64,000 bases of DNA. It comes from Petroclostridium sp. X23. Its GTDB lineage: Bacteria; Bacillota; Clostridia; SK-Y3. The translations under genes were made by a program, and so were the position numbers. The notes beneath the pieces were generated by a model. The model made no database searches and was not told the origin of the DNA. It was given only the letters and a program-made list of their open reading frames with translations. The stretch covers positions 5,025,051 to 5,089,050 of the forward strand of contig NZ_CP124862.1 of NCBI RefSeq assembly GCF_030013905.1, read 5' to 3'. Shown here in pieces: positions 36,864 through 45,146 of this stretch. Numbering within the stretch: the stretch's first letter is position 1; each line of letters begins with the position of its first letter.

Positions 36864-37703
36864 CTAGCGTGGTAAATAACTTGAATAAGTTTTCCTGATA
36901 TCTATCAGCTTATCCATTAAATTTAATGCGCTGGATTCCATTTTCAAGGCTATACCGACGATAATACAATCCATGAGTGCCATCGGTGATACCATGGAGT
37001 GAAATTCATATATTTCTCCCCGACAAGTATAAAGAATGATATTTGCGGCATCAACCATTTCTGAAACCATTAAATCGGTTATTAGGATGGTTGTACATCC
37101 TATGCTTTTAGAATAATCCAGTACAACATGGGTTTCTACCAGCATTTTTACAAATCCGAAAACAATGATCACATCATCTTTGTCAACGTGAACAAGTGAT
37201 TCATATATGTCCGATCCGCTTTTTTCCATTATAATCAAATCCAAACCAAAACGGTCAAGACGGTATTTAAGAATATATGCCAGGCTTTGCGATGGGCCCG
37301 GAGCAAATATATACACCTTATTTGCTTTAACCAATGCATTGATTGCTTTATCAAATTCTTCGAGAGAGAGGTTTTGAATAGTATTGTGCAGATTATCAAT
37401 CTGTTGAGAGATCAATTTCATACATAAATCGTCATTGTGTGCTTTACTTAAGGTAGTTTTAATTTTGCTAGCCGGTGTAATGTTCATGTCTTTTCTAAGA
37501 TGACTTTTAAATTCTTTAAAATTATCGAAACCCAGGTATTTACAAAAACGTGATATTGTTGCAGTGCTTATATTAAGTTCACCGGCGATTTCATCAATGG
37601 TGAGATACGGCAGTCTAGCTTTATTTTTTAAAATAAAATCAGCAATTTTTTTCTGACTTTTTGATAACTTATTGATATCTATATTTAAAATATTAGATTT
37701 CAT
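36864..37703 (-). CDS. RpiR/MurR family transcriptional regulator
   Basis: This 279-residue regulator has an N-terminal RpiR-type helix-turn-helix (IDEIAGELNISTATISRFCK near residues 38-57) and a SIS domain that binds phosphosugars (VYIFAPGPSQSLAYIL near 130, IVFGFVKMLVETHVVL near 180). It is divergent from the isomerase and ABC operon, with a perfect inverted repeat between them. By family knowledge it senses a sugar phosphate, which fits the neighbouring genes. It converges closely on recD2 (11 bases between stops). Confidence 0.88.
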   Translation of the reverse strand: MKSNILNIDINKLSKSQKKIADFILKNKARLPYLTIDEIAGELNISTATISRFCKYLGFDNFKEFKSHLRKDMNITPASKIKTTLSKAHNDDLCMKLISQQIDNLHNTIQNLSLEEFDKAINALVKANKVYIFAPGPSQSLAYILKYRLDRFGLDLIIMEKSGSDIYESLVHVDKDDVIIVFGFVKMLVETHVVLDYSKSIGCTTILITDLMVSEMVDAANIILYTCRGEIYEFHSMVSPMALMDCIIVGIALKMESSALNLMDKLIDIRKTYSSYLPR

Positions 37704-37766
37704 ATCATTTCACCCTAATTAGTTTCTATCTATTATATATCAGATATTCGTTAAATACAATAAAAA

Positions 37767-37811
37767 TGTAAATTTATTTTTATGAACTATAAGAATGAAA
37801 ATAAATTTACA
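37767..37811. promoter_or_regulatory. Candidate RpiR operator
   Basis: TGTAAATTTATTTT (37767-37780) and AAAATAAATTTACA (37798-37811) form a perfect 14-base inverted repeat with a 17-base spacer in the divergent promoter region. Its symmetry and position suit binding by the adjacent RpiR-type dimer. Confidence 0.6.
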
Positions 37812-37901
37812 AAATGTTAAACTGTATTTAATATATAATTAACTTCTTTTATGTAAAATATATATTGGATTTACAGAAATATACTAAAATTATAAAGGAG
37901 A

Positions 37902-38708
37902 GTGGTAAGACTGGAGAATATTTATATTGCGTCCCCGATGCTGTGGGCGTATCCGATGGAGCAAGTGCTCGGGATTGTTAATGAACACGGTATTAAAGGT
38001 GTTGAAGTATGGGCTGAACAGGTATGGTACTATAACAGCACAGTTCGTGATATTGTTCATGCGAAGGAAAAACATGGCATGAGCCTTACCTGTCATGCTG
38101 CAAGCTGGGATTTAAATATTGCTGCACTTAACAAGGGTATTAGAGTGCAGTCTGTTGAGGAGATAAAGAAATCGATTTTACTTGCTGAACAAATGCATGC
38201 AGGAAACATCACTATACATCCGGGAAGAAGAACGATGTCAAAGGAATGGACAAATTGGCATGTGAAAGTGCTTATTGAGAGTCTGAATGAAATTGCAGTG
38301 TTTGCGCAACAACATCATGTAGTGGTTTCAATTGAAGTCATGGAACATGTGAAAAAAGAGCTCATAACAGATTATGCTGCAATTAACTCACTTTTAGATT
38401 ATTTGCCCGATTCGGTTATGACTACCCTTGATATTGCCCATATTCCTTCCGAAGAAGACTTTGCAATATATTATTCGCAAATTAAGCGGATCAATAAGAT
38501 ACATATAAGCGATAGAATTAAAAAGAAATATCATGTGCCTCTCGGGCAAGGGGAACTTGACTGTGTAAATATGTTAAAGGTTTTGTATCACTCAGAACTA
38601 CCTTTGGTTATAGAGGGATTTGATGATAGTAAAAAACAAAAAGTGTTACAAGAAAATCTGAACTTCCTTCGTCAGCATTTTGAAAACTATAAAAAAAGGA
38701 GTGGTTGA
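37902..38708 (+). CDS. Sugar phosphate isomerase/epimerase-like TIM barrel
   Basis: This protein of about 268 residues belongs to the AP-endonuclease-2/xylose-isomerase-like TIM-barrel superfamily. Visible features are IKGVEVWAEQVW, ITIHPGRR, VSIEVMEHVKK, TTLDIAHIPSEED and the HISDRIKKKYHVPLGQGELD segment that supplies metal-binding residues. Start choice is uncertain: GTG 37902 is very close to AAAGGAG, whereas a CTG at 37911 would give LENIYIASP and better spacing. It starts the operon with the ABC importer and probably processes the imported compound. Confidence 0.75.
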   Translation: MVRLENIYIASPMLWAYPMEQVLGIVNEHGIKGVEVWAEQVWYYNSTVRDIVHAKEKHGMSLTCHAASWDLNIAALNKGIRVQSVEEIKKSILLAEQMHAGNITIHPGRRTMSKEWTNWHVKVLIESLNEIAVFAQQHHVVVSIEVMEHVKKELITDYAAINSLLDYLPDSVMTTLDIAHIPSEEDFAIYYSQIKRINKIHISDRIKKKYHVPLGQGELDCVNMLKVLYHSELPLVIEGFDDSKKQKVLQENLNFLRQHFENYKKRSG

Positions 38709-38710
38709 CT

Positions 38711-39748
38711 ATGTCAAAATTAAAAGTAAGAGGAATAATCACTGTGTTGGTTTTAGGAATAACGATATTCCTGACGGCATGCAGCGGCGCGACACCAAAA
38801 AGTGCCGATACTTCAACAGGAGATGCAAAAGCAACCGGTAAGATTCTATTGTATACTTCACAACCGGACCAGGACGCCCAAGCTTTGGTAGATGCGTTTA
38901 CTAAAAAGTACAGTGGAACGACAGTTGAGATTTTCCGTTCAGGTACCGAAGAAGTGATCAGTAAGTTAATGGCAGAAGAACAAGCAGGTGCGGTACAGGC
39001 CGATGTACTATTGGTGGCAGATGCAGTTACTTTTGAAAGATTAAAAGAACAAGGTCTGCTCTTATCTTACAAATCTCCGGAGCTTACTAAAATCCCTAAA
39101 GAATACGTTGATGAGAATGGCATGTATACCGGTACTAAAATCATCTCTACGGCTTTGGTCATTAATACTAAAAATGCAAGTACAATGCCGGATTCATGGA
39201 AGGTTTTGACTGCGAAAGAATCAAAAGGGCAAAGCATTATGCCTAGTCCGCTTTATTCAGGAGCTGCAGCCTATAATGTTGGTGTACTAACAAGACAGAA
39301 GGATTTTGGATGGGATTATTACAAAGCACTGAAAGATAACGATATTACCGTTACCAAAGGTAATGGCAGTGTATTAAAAACGGTTGCAGCCGGAGAAAAA
39401 ACATACGGAATGATTGTGGATTATATGGCTGCAAGAGCAAAGAAAGAAGGATCTCCGGTAGAACTGGTTTATCCCAAAGAAGGTGTGCCGGCAATTACAG
39501 AACCTGTAGGAATTGTCAAAGGTACCAAGAATGAGGCTACTGCAAAAGCTTTTGTAGATTTTGTGTTATCTGAAGAAGGACAGCAGCTGGCAGTTGAAAT
39601 GGGATATACGCCTATTCGTGAAGGAGTGAATGCACCTGAGGGTTTAAAATCCGTTAAAGAAATGAAAGTGATTACTGCCGATATACAAGAACTATATAAA
39701 GCACGAGATGAAGATAAAAAGCAATTTGAAGGTATTTTCGGGCAGTAA
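38711..39748 (+). CDS. ABC transporter substrate-binding lipoprotein (AfuA/FbpA-like)
   Basis: This 345-residue binding protein has a lipoprotein signal ending LTACSG and the type II fold of iron(III)/2-aminoethylphosphonate/hexose-phosphate binders (ILLYTSQPDQDAQALVDAFT, QADVLLVADAVTF, SEEGQQLAVEMGYTPIREGV). I chose ATG 38711, 9 bases after AAAGGAG. Iron-binding FbpA proteins use paired Tyr residues near the C-terminus, which are not obvious here. The RpiR regulator and isomerase point to a phosphorylated sugar or phosphonate. Confidence 0.8.
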   Translation: MSKLKVRGIITVLVLGITIFLTACSGATPKSADTSTGDAKATGKILLYTSQPDQDAQALVDAFTKKYSGTTVEIFRSGTEEVISKLMAEEQAGAVQADVLLVADAVTFERLKEQGLLLSYKSPELTKIPKEYVDENGMYTGTKIISTALVINTKNASTMPDSWKVLTAKESKGQSIMPSPLYSGAAAYNVGVLTRQKDFGWDYYKALKDNDITVTKGNGSVLKTVAAGEKTYGMIVDYMAARAKKEGSPVELVYPKEGVPAITEPVGIVKGTKNEATAKAFVDFVLSEEGQQLAVEMGYTPIREGVNAPEGLKSVKEMKVITADIQELYKARDEDKKQFEGIFGQ

Positions 39749-39765
39749 TACGTAGGAGGACGATC

Positions 39766-41520
39766 ATGGGTGACACGTTATCAAATGGTATCATGTGCAG
39801 GGAGGAAAAGCAGCAAGGAGTGCTTTTCCACCCTTCTTTCTTTTCAGGTATAAAAAAAAGATATCGCTCTTTATTACTGCTTGCATTGGTCATTATTGTT
39901 TTTTTTATACCTATATTTCGGTTGTTGATGTTGAGTTTTACATCGGAAACTGCAATAACTGTTGAGCATTATGCCAGGGTGTTGAGCGAGCAAAAAACAT
40001 GGAAGGTCATCAGCAATACGGTGATCATTGCTTGCGGTTCTACGGTTCTATCCCTTGTATTAGGGGTATGCATGGCTTGGCTTGTGGCGTACAGTGATAT
40101 ACGGGGGAAAAAACTTATGCAGATCTTTATTCTGCTTCCGTTTATTATTCCATCTTATATTATTACGCTGTCATGGACACAGTTTATGGGTACAAACGGA
40201 CTGGCGATAAAATTACTGGCTGTCTTTTCTGGTGATTTGAAGCCGTGGAATATTTACAGCTATGGTGGAATGATTTTGATTATGGGCATTTCCCATTACC
40301 CCCTCGTATATATGTTAACGGTAAGCGTATTTAGGAAGATTTCTAGAGATATGGAATTAGCGGCCAGAATGTCCGGTGTCAATAGGGTGCAGGCATTCTA
40401 TCATATAACATTGCCGCTGGCTTTGCCGGGGATTGCCAGCGGTGGGCTGCTTGCTTTTTTGGCGAGCCTGGATAATTTCGGAATACCTGCTTTTCTGGGA
40501 ATTCCGGCAAGAATCAGCGTATTGAGTACGATGATCTACGAGGAGATCATCGGGTACGGGCCATCAGCATTCGCAAGGGGTGCAGCATTATCAGTGATTC
40601 TGGGTATTATTGCTTTAATAGGAACGCTTTTTCAATGGTGGTTGTTAAGAAGATACAAGCGTTTTGAAACGGTAAAAGAGGATTATGCACCACGGTTTTC
40701 TTTTGCAAGGCATCGGATATATATAGAGGTAATGGTATGGATTTTCCTTATCACGATTAGTATTATACCGGTGTTTTCTATGGCAATGACATCACTGGTG
40801 AATGCATACGGCATGGATTTCACTCCGGTGAACTTAACGTTCAGGCACTATCATTTTATTCTGGCGGAAAGCCAAAAAACCAAAAATGCGATTCAAAACA
40901 GTTTGATATTGGGAATGGTGACTACAATGTTATGTTTGTTGATTGGAACCATCATTGCTTATTACCGGACCCGCAAGGTTTCTCCTATCAGTAAGGCTGT
41001 AGAAATATTTGTAGGGCTGCCTTATGCACTTCCGGGAATGGTATTGGCTTTAGCGATGATTTTTACATGGATGGAGCCTGTTCCGGGATGGAATCCGGGA
41101 ATATACGGGACCATTAAAATATTGATTATTGCTTATATCACAAGATTTATGATCCTGCAAGTGCGTGGAAGTATAACGGCGATGATGCAGGTAGACCGGT
41201 CCATGGAGGAAGCTGCCAGAGCGTGCGGCGCCAAGACGGCGAGTACATGGAAAAAAGTGCTTATTCCGCTGCTTTTGCCGGGCATGATGAGCGGAGCTTT
41301 TATGGTGCTTCTGTCATCGCTCACCGAGCTAACGCTTTCATCCATTTTATGGTCGAGCGGGTGCGAAACAATAGGCCTTACCATTTTTAATTTCGAACAG
41401 GCCGGATATATTACCTATTCTACTGCCTTTTCGACATTTGTAGTCTTGCTGATTATGATAGGGGGATTGGCCTTCTATTTGTTTCGAAAATTTTGGAAAA
41501 AAAGAGTGATGCATATATGA
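39766..41520 (+). CDS. ABC transporter permease, two fused permease domains
   Basis: This 584-residue integral membrane protein holds two BPD_transp_1 domains in one chain, as in AfuB, FbpB and phosphonate permeases. Each half has an EAA-type loop: MELAARMSGVNRVQAFYHIT (about 196) and MEEAARACGAKTASTWKKVL (about 484). ATG 39766 is preceded by AGGAGG. The final codons overlap the ATPase gene (ATGA at 41517-41520). Confidence 0.88.
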   Translation: MGDTLSNGIMCREEKQQGVLFHPSFFSGIKKRYRSLLLLALVIIVFFIPIFRLLMLSFTSETAITVEHYARVLSEQKTWKVISNTVIIACGSTVLSLVLGVCMAWLVAYSDIRGKKLMQIFILLPFIIPSYIITLSWTQFMGTNGLAIKLLAVFSGDLKPWNIYSYGGMILIMGISHYPLVYMLTVSVFRKISRDMELAARMSGVNRVQAFYHITLPLALPGIASGGLLAFLASLDNFGIPAFLGIPARISVLSTMIYEEIIGYGPSAFARGAALSVILGIIALIGTLFQWWLLRRYKRFETVKEDYAPRFSFARHRIYIEVMVWIFLITISIIPVFSMAMTSLVNAYGMDFTPVNLTFRHYHFILAESQKTKNAIQNSLILGMVTTMLCLLIGTIIAYYRTRKVSPISKAVEIFVGLPYALPGMVLALAMIFTWMEPVPGWNPGIYGTIKILIIAYITRFMILQVRGSITAMMQVDRSMEEAARACGAKTASTWKKVLIPLLLPGMMSGAFMVLLSSLTELTLSSILWSSGCETIGLTIFNFEQAGYITYSTAFSTFVVLLIMIGGLAFYLFRKFWKKRVMHI

Positions 41521-42554
41521 GTACGGAAATCATTAATGTCAGTAAAAAATTCGGTGCCTTTGAAGCGCTGAAATCTGTTAGTTTATCCATTCGGAACGGT
41601 GAATTTGTAGCTATTCTTGGCCCTTCCGGGTGCGGCAAGACAACGCTGCTCAGATCTATTGCGGGGTTTGAAGCACTCTATTCGGGAGAGATTAAGATCA
41701 ACGGTGCAACAGTGAGCGGCGCAAATTTTATTCTGCCTCCCGAAGAAAGAAACATCGGAATGGTTTTTCAATCATTTGCGTTGTGGCCTCATATGAATGT
41801 AAGACAGCATCTGCAGTTTCCTATCCGGTACCATCGATTTGTATCGCAGGATATAAAAAAGAATGAACAAAAGCGCATTGAAGAAATACTGTCGGTTACA
41901 GGACTGAGCCATCTGTCCGGCCGCATGCCAAACGAACTGTCGGGCGGGCAGAAACAGCGCGTAGCATTGGCGAGGGCCATCGCAGCAAAACCGGCCCTGT
42001 TATTAATGGATGAGCCGCTGAGCAGCCTGGATGCTGAATTAAGAATCAACATGAGACGGGAGATACAGAACATCCATAGATTTACTAAGACAGCCATTGT
42101 TTATGTTACGCATGACCAGGCAGAGGCGCTTGCGATGGCAGATCGTGTCGTCATCATGAAAGATGGGAAAATAGAGCAGATAGGAACACCGGAAGAAATT
42201 TATTGCAAACCCCATACCGAGTTTGTTGCAAGGTTTGTAGGAAAAGCAAATCTTGTAAAGGGAAAGTGGGAAGGTGATAAGTTCTATCCTAGCGGTATGA
42301 ATCAAGATACCTATTGGGTTATTGATACCGTCACTGAAAATCTTCGTCAAAAGGGAATATGTCCTGTAAGGCCTGAACAGTTTTCAATACTTGAGCATGG
42401 TGAAGGTATTCCGGGTACGATAAAAAATGCGCAATATCAAGGTAAAGAAATCCATTATAATGTTCAAGTCATGAAAGAAACCTATGAAGTACACAACGAT
42501 CAATTTAAACGATACAGTTTGGGAGAACAGGTACTTCTTCAATTTGTTCCATAA
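41517..42554 (+). CDS. ABC transporter ATPase (AfuC/FbpC-like)
   Basis: This 345-residue ATPase completes the importer. It shows Walker A GPSGCGKT, Q-loop VFQSFALWPH, signature LSGGQKQR, Walker B LLMDEPLSSLD and the H-loop YVTHDQAEA. A C-terminal TOBE-like domain covers about 270-345. I start it at ATG 41517 overlapping the permease stop; a longer in-frame form from GTG 41493 lacks a better ribosome binding site. It is the last gene of the operon and is followed by a terminator. Confidence 0.9.
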   Translation: MSTEIINVSKKFGAFEALKSVSLSIRNGEFVAILGPSGCGKTTLLRSIAGFEALYSGEIKINGATVSGANFILPPEERNIGMVFQSFALWPHMNVRQHLQFPIRYHRFVSQDIKKNEQKRIEEILSVTGLSHLSGRMPNELSGGQKQRVALARAIAAKPALLLMDEPLSSLDAELRINMRREIQNIHRFTKTAIVYVTHDQAEALAMADRVVIMKDGKIEQIGTPEEIYCKPHTEFVARFVGKANLVKGKWEGDKFYPSGMNQDTYWVIDTVTENLRQKGICPVRPEQFSILEHGEGIPGTIKNAQYQGKEIHYNVQVMKETYEVHNDQFKRYSLGEQVLLQFVP

Positions 42555-42606
42555 AAAATGGAACGATGTTTTATGGAAAATCTTAGAGATTATTTGCGAA
42601 GTGTAG

Positions 42607-42660
42607 TAAAGATAGCGGTTGAGGGATTGTCTTTTTAGCCGCTATCTTTAGTTTGTTTTT
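42607..42660 (+). terminator. Intrinsic terminator of the ABC importer operon
   Basis: TAAAGATAGCGG (42607-42618) pairs perfectly with CCGCTATCTTTA (42639-42650), followed by GTTTGTTTTTTTC. The loop is 20 bases. Confidence 0.8.
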
Positions 42661-42674
42661 TTCACTGCGAGGAT

Positions 42675-42821
42675 CTATAGACCGTTTTTGCTCTTAGCAT
42701 TTTTTTTATTGTCCATGGTTGCCTTGACCGGCTCCCTATTAGCGGCTATCTGATCATTATAAAAAGCCGGATCTCCGATCGCGTCTTTTACGATGTCTTT
42801 GTCTTTTTTCTTTTCTTTCAT
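42675..42821 (-). CDS. Small Lys/Asp-rich hypothetical protein
   Basis: A 48-codon frame with a near-ideal AAGGAGGT ribosome binding site 7 bases before its ATG encodes a soluble, highly charged peptide beginning MKEKKKDKDIVKDAIGDP and ending KSKNGL. The 100-160 bases upstream (to 43078) are AT-rich and non-coding, suitable for promoters in both directions. I do not recognise a family. The strong translation signal is the main support. Confidence 0.6.
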   Translation of the reverse strand: MKEKKKDKDIVKDAIGDPAFYNDQIAANREPVKATMDNKKNAKSKNGL

Positions 42822-43078
42822 TACTTGTACCTCCTTATCTTATATTTACATATTATTTTACATTAAATATTCTTAGCACATTTCTAATAAATATGAATTT
42901 TGTTGATTATTTTTTATACTTTTCGGTTCATTTAGTTTATATAAAAGGGGAAGAAGAGTAATATTTAAGTATTCAATTTAGTAAATATAGATTAGGATAA
43001 AAAATTAAAATCATTTCATTCATTTTTTGTGTATAGCATACAAGAGTGAATATTTAATAGGATTGGAGGAATCCTGCC

Positions 43079-43726
43079 ATGTTTCCCCAAAGTATTCTTT
43101 TTTTTGTTCTACAAATAGGCACCGGATTATTTTGGACCGTTGCATATATACTGATTATTAGAAGAGGATTTAAGGATAAAACTTATGGGATACCAATGGT
43201 TGCTCTTTGTGCGAATATTTCTTGGGAGTTTATTTTTTCTTTTGTATATCCACATGAAGGTATTCAGCTTATTATTAATATGTTATGGCTTTTTTTAGAT
43301 ATGATTATTATGCTGCAATTCTTATGGTTCGGATGGAAGAGTTGTCAAAGATACATGCCATTGAAATATTTCTATATTACCTTCTTGATTGTATTGATGT
43401 TAAGTGCGTCTATGATTATAACCGTATCCATTGAATTTAACGACTTACAGGGGAAATATTCCGCCTTTGGTCAGAATTTTATGATGTCTGCACTTTTTAT
43501 AGTGTTGCTGTTTAAACGTGGTAATGCGTCAGGCCAGTCTGTATATATAGGTATTTTTAAAATGCTTGGAAGTTTATTAGCTGCGATTGGCTTTTGCCTA
43601 TATTTTGAATCATCCCTTATAAATTTATTTTCTATAGGAACTTTGTTTTTTGATCTTGTATATATAGCTCTTTTATACAACATGGTTTATAAGGACAAGG
43701 TTAAGTCTTCATTTATGTTAAGATGA
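43079..43726 (+). CDS. PaxB-like transmembrane terpene cyclase family protein
   Basis: This 215-residue protein is almost entirely hydrophobic, with about seven predicted helices. The N-terminal part shows the pattern FKDKTYGIPMVALCANISWE followed by FIFSFVYP. Glu50 sits in WEF, and Asp192 lies in FFDLVY of the last helix. Fungal PaxB-type indole-diterpene cyclases carry an essential Glu in a WEF-type motif and an Asp in the last helix. Bacterial homologues exist but their products are mostly unknown. No prenyltransferase or epoxidase gene is nearby. GGAGGAATCC precedes the ATG. Confidence 0.6.
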   Translation: MFPQSILFFVLQIGTGLFWTVAYILIIRRGFKDKTYGIPMVALCANISWEFIFSFVYPHEGIQLIINMLWLFLDMIIMLQFLWFGWKSCQRYMPLKYFYITFLIVLMLSASMIITVSIEFNDLQGKYSAFGQNFMMSALFIVLLFKRGNASGQSVYIGIFKMLGSLLAAIGFCLYFESSLINLFSIGTLFFDLVYIALLYNMVYKDKVKSSFMLR

Positions 43727-43729
43727 AAA

Positions 43730-43752
43730 ATCGGCGAAAGGTTTTCGCCGAT
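43730..43752. terminator. Bidirectional terminator between convergent genes
   Basis: ATCGGCGAAA (43730-43739) pairs perfectly with TTTCGCCGAT (43743-43752) with a 3-base loop and A/T-rich flanks. It serves both convergent genes. Confidence 0.75.
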
Positions 43753-43756
43753 AAAT

Positions 43757-44062
43757 TTATGTATCCAGTTTTTCTTTTACTGAACGCAGTTTTTGACTCA
43801 TGGAAGCTGCCAGATCTCTTCTGTCGTCAATTCTTATTGAGGTAATTACCCGCATAGCACCATTATCAAAGGGGACTTCGTGCATTTTTCTTACCATCTC
43901 CAAAATAACATCCAAGTCACCTTCAAGTACTGTACCCATCGGCGTAAGCTGATGTTTAACACGCGTATCATTTTGTAAAATTTTATGGCAATCAGCCACA
44001 TATTTGCTAACACTGGTTGAACCCGTTCCCAACGGGACGATTGTTGCTTCAGCAATAGCCAT
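43757..44062 (-). CDS. MTH1187/YkoF-type thiamine-binding protein
   Basis: This protein of about 101 residues belongs to the thiamine-binding/DUF77 family of ferredoxin-like folds. Visible features are AEATIVPLGTGSTSVSKYVA, HQLTPMGTVLEGDLDVILEM and VITSIRIDDRRD. I start it at 44062 because GGAGGTG lies 6 bases upstream; five extra N-terminal residues are possible from 44077. Members bind thiamine or its pyrimidine and are often annotated as hypothetical. Here the gene stands alone. Confidence 0.85.
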   Translation of the reverse strand: MAIAEATIVPLGTGSTSVSKYVADCHKILQNDTRVKHQLTPMGTVLEGDLDVILEMVRKMHEVPFDNGAMRVITSIRIDDRRDLAASMSQKLRSVKEKLDT

Positions 44063-44211
44063 ATTAGTCACCTCCATATTATGGTTATAATTAAATTTTA
44101 ATGCAATTTTGTGAACATGTCTATACTTAATCGGATATATCTTATCAAGAGAGTGTCAAAATTTTGTAATCAATTCAGCACTTAATACCATAGCATTATC
44201 TTTGTAGGTAG

Positions 44212-44246
44212 TTTTGAGCTACTTTTGAAAAAATTTCGTATATATA
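44212..44246 (+). promoter_or_regulatory. Shared promoter-like element upstream of the peptide genes
   Basis: TTTTGAGCTAC (44212-44222), 14 bases, then CGTATATATA (44237-44246). The same two blocks with identical spacing occur at 60326-60358 before the peptide export operon, and TTTGTAG lies just upstream in both. The layout resembles an alternative-sigma promoter. It ends 108 bases before the first peptide start. Confidence 0.6.
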
Positions 44247-44353
44247 ACTAAAGCACATTCAAAAAAACAAGCAAAGTATTTATATTTTTGCAATAGACGT
44301 ATCGGATTTCATATTTGTGCGTAAAAGTAAAAAAATATTTTGGAGGGATTCAA

Positions 44354-44635
44354 ATGTCAAACGAAAATTTTTTAAAATCCGAAGCACAGCAAGATCAAAT
44401 TAGTACAGTCGGCGAAGCAAGCTCACATACGCCTGGAAAAGTCATGGACATATTGAGCGATGAGCAACTGAATGGGGTGGCTGGAGGAAGAAACATACCT
44501 GAAGGACGGTTTTATTGCGAATGTTATAAATGCGGATGGAGGTCGGGTATCAGTCATTACGAGCAAGTAGAATATTGGGCGAAAATACATATGGAAGAGG
44601 CGGGCCATGCAGGTCTTTCACTATACGCAGTATGA
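44354..44635 (+). CDS. Double-glycine-leader peptide, zinc-finger-like core (copy 1)
   Basis: This 93-residue precursor has a leader ending DEQLNGVAGG (Gly-Gly near residue 46), the cleavage signal for C39-type peptidases. The core contains CECYKCGWR and HMEEAGH, giving CX2C-X18-H-X5-H, a zinc-finger-like arrangement plus one extra Cys. ATG 44354 has GGAGGG upstream; an in-frame ATG at 44315 lacks a ribosome binding site. Its paralogue starts 113 bases downstream. A C39-peptidase exporter is encoded at 61.6 kb. The function of the released peptide is unknown. Confidence 0.75.
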   Translation: MSNENFLKSEAQQDQISTVGEASSHTPGKVMDILSDEQLNGVAGGRNIPEGRFYCECYKCGWRSGISHYEQVEYWAKIHMEEAGHAGLSLYAV

Positions 44636-44748
44636 AGAAGGCGCCGATATGACGAATAAAACATATGATCCTTACCGTATCAAATGTTAAAAAGGAATGT
44701 ATTCGCTTGCATATCAGCTTATAATTTGAAATTTAGGAGGGAATGTAC

Positions 44749-45036
44749 ATGTCAAACGACAAGTTTCTAAAACCCGATATAGGTCAAAATCAAACTGAAG
44801 CAATCAGTGAACCGAGCTTAATGCAGTTTGGAGATGATGGAACCCTATTGAATGATGAGGAACTGTGTGAGGTTATAGGGGGAGAGGGAGAAAACGAGTT
44901 TGAAGGAAAAATAGTTATAGCAATATGCTGTCAATGCGCGTGGAGAACCAAACGAGGCTACTATGAAACAATCAGAGCAGCGGCGCAAGAGCATATGATA
45001 GAAAAAGGACATTGTAAGATTAGGCTAATGGCATAA
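44749..45036 (+). CDS. Double-glycine-leader peptide, zinc-finger-like core (copy 2)
   Basis: This 95-residue paralogue of the preceding gene shares the start (MSNDKFLKPD against MSNENFLKSE), a leader ending EELCEVIGG, and the same 29-residue block CX2C-X18-H-X5-H with WR after the second Cys and HMIEKGH at the end. The leader itself contains one Cys. ATG 44749 lies 8 bases after AGGAGG; ATG 44743 is too close to it. The fixed spacing between copies argues that the Cys and His residues are functional. Confidence 0.75.
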   Translation: MSNDKFLKPDIGQNQTEAISEPSLMQFGDDGTLLNDEELCEVIGGEGENEFEGKIVIAICCQCAWRTKRGYYETIRAAAQEHMIEKGHCKIRLMA

Positions 45037-45146
45037 ATGGCATGAAATATCAGATTGGAAAGGAATCACGCCTGTCTGATAGATGAAAATAGTGCTGCTG
45101 TAAAAAGACTGATTGGTTACTTGTTTATAGCATTAGGAGGTTTTAA

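Noticed and set aside
37911..37913. CTG as start codon of the isomerase-like gene
   Set aside because: It would give better spacing to the ribosome binding site, but CTG starts are rare and the GTG at 37902 cannot be excluded; mentioned only as an alternative.
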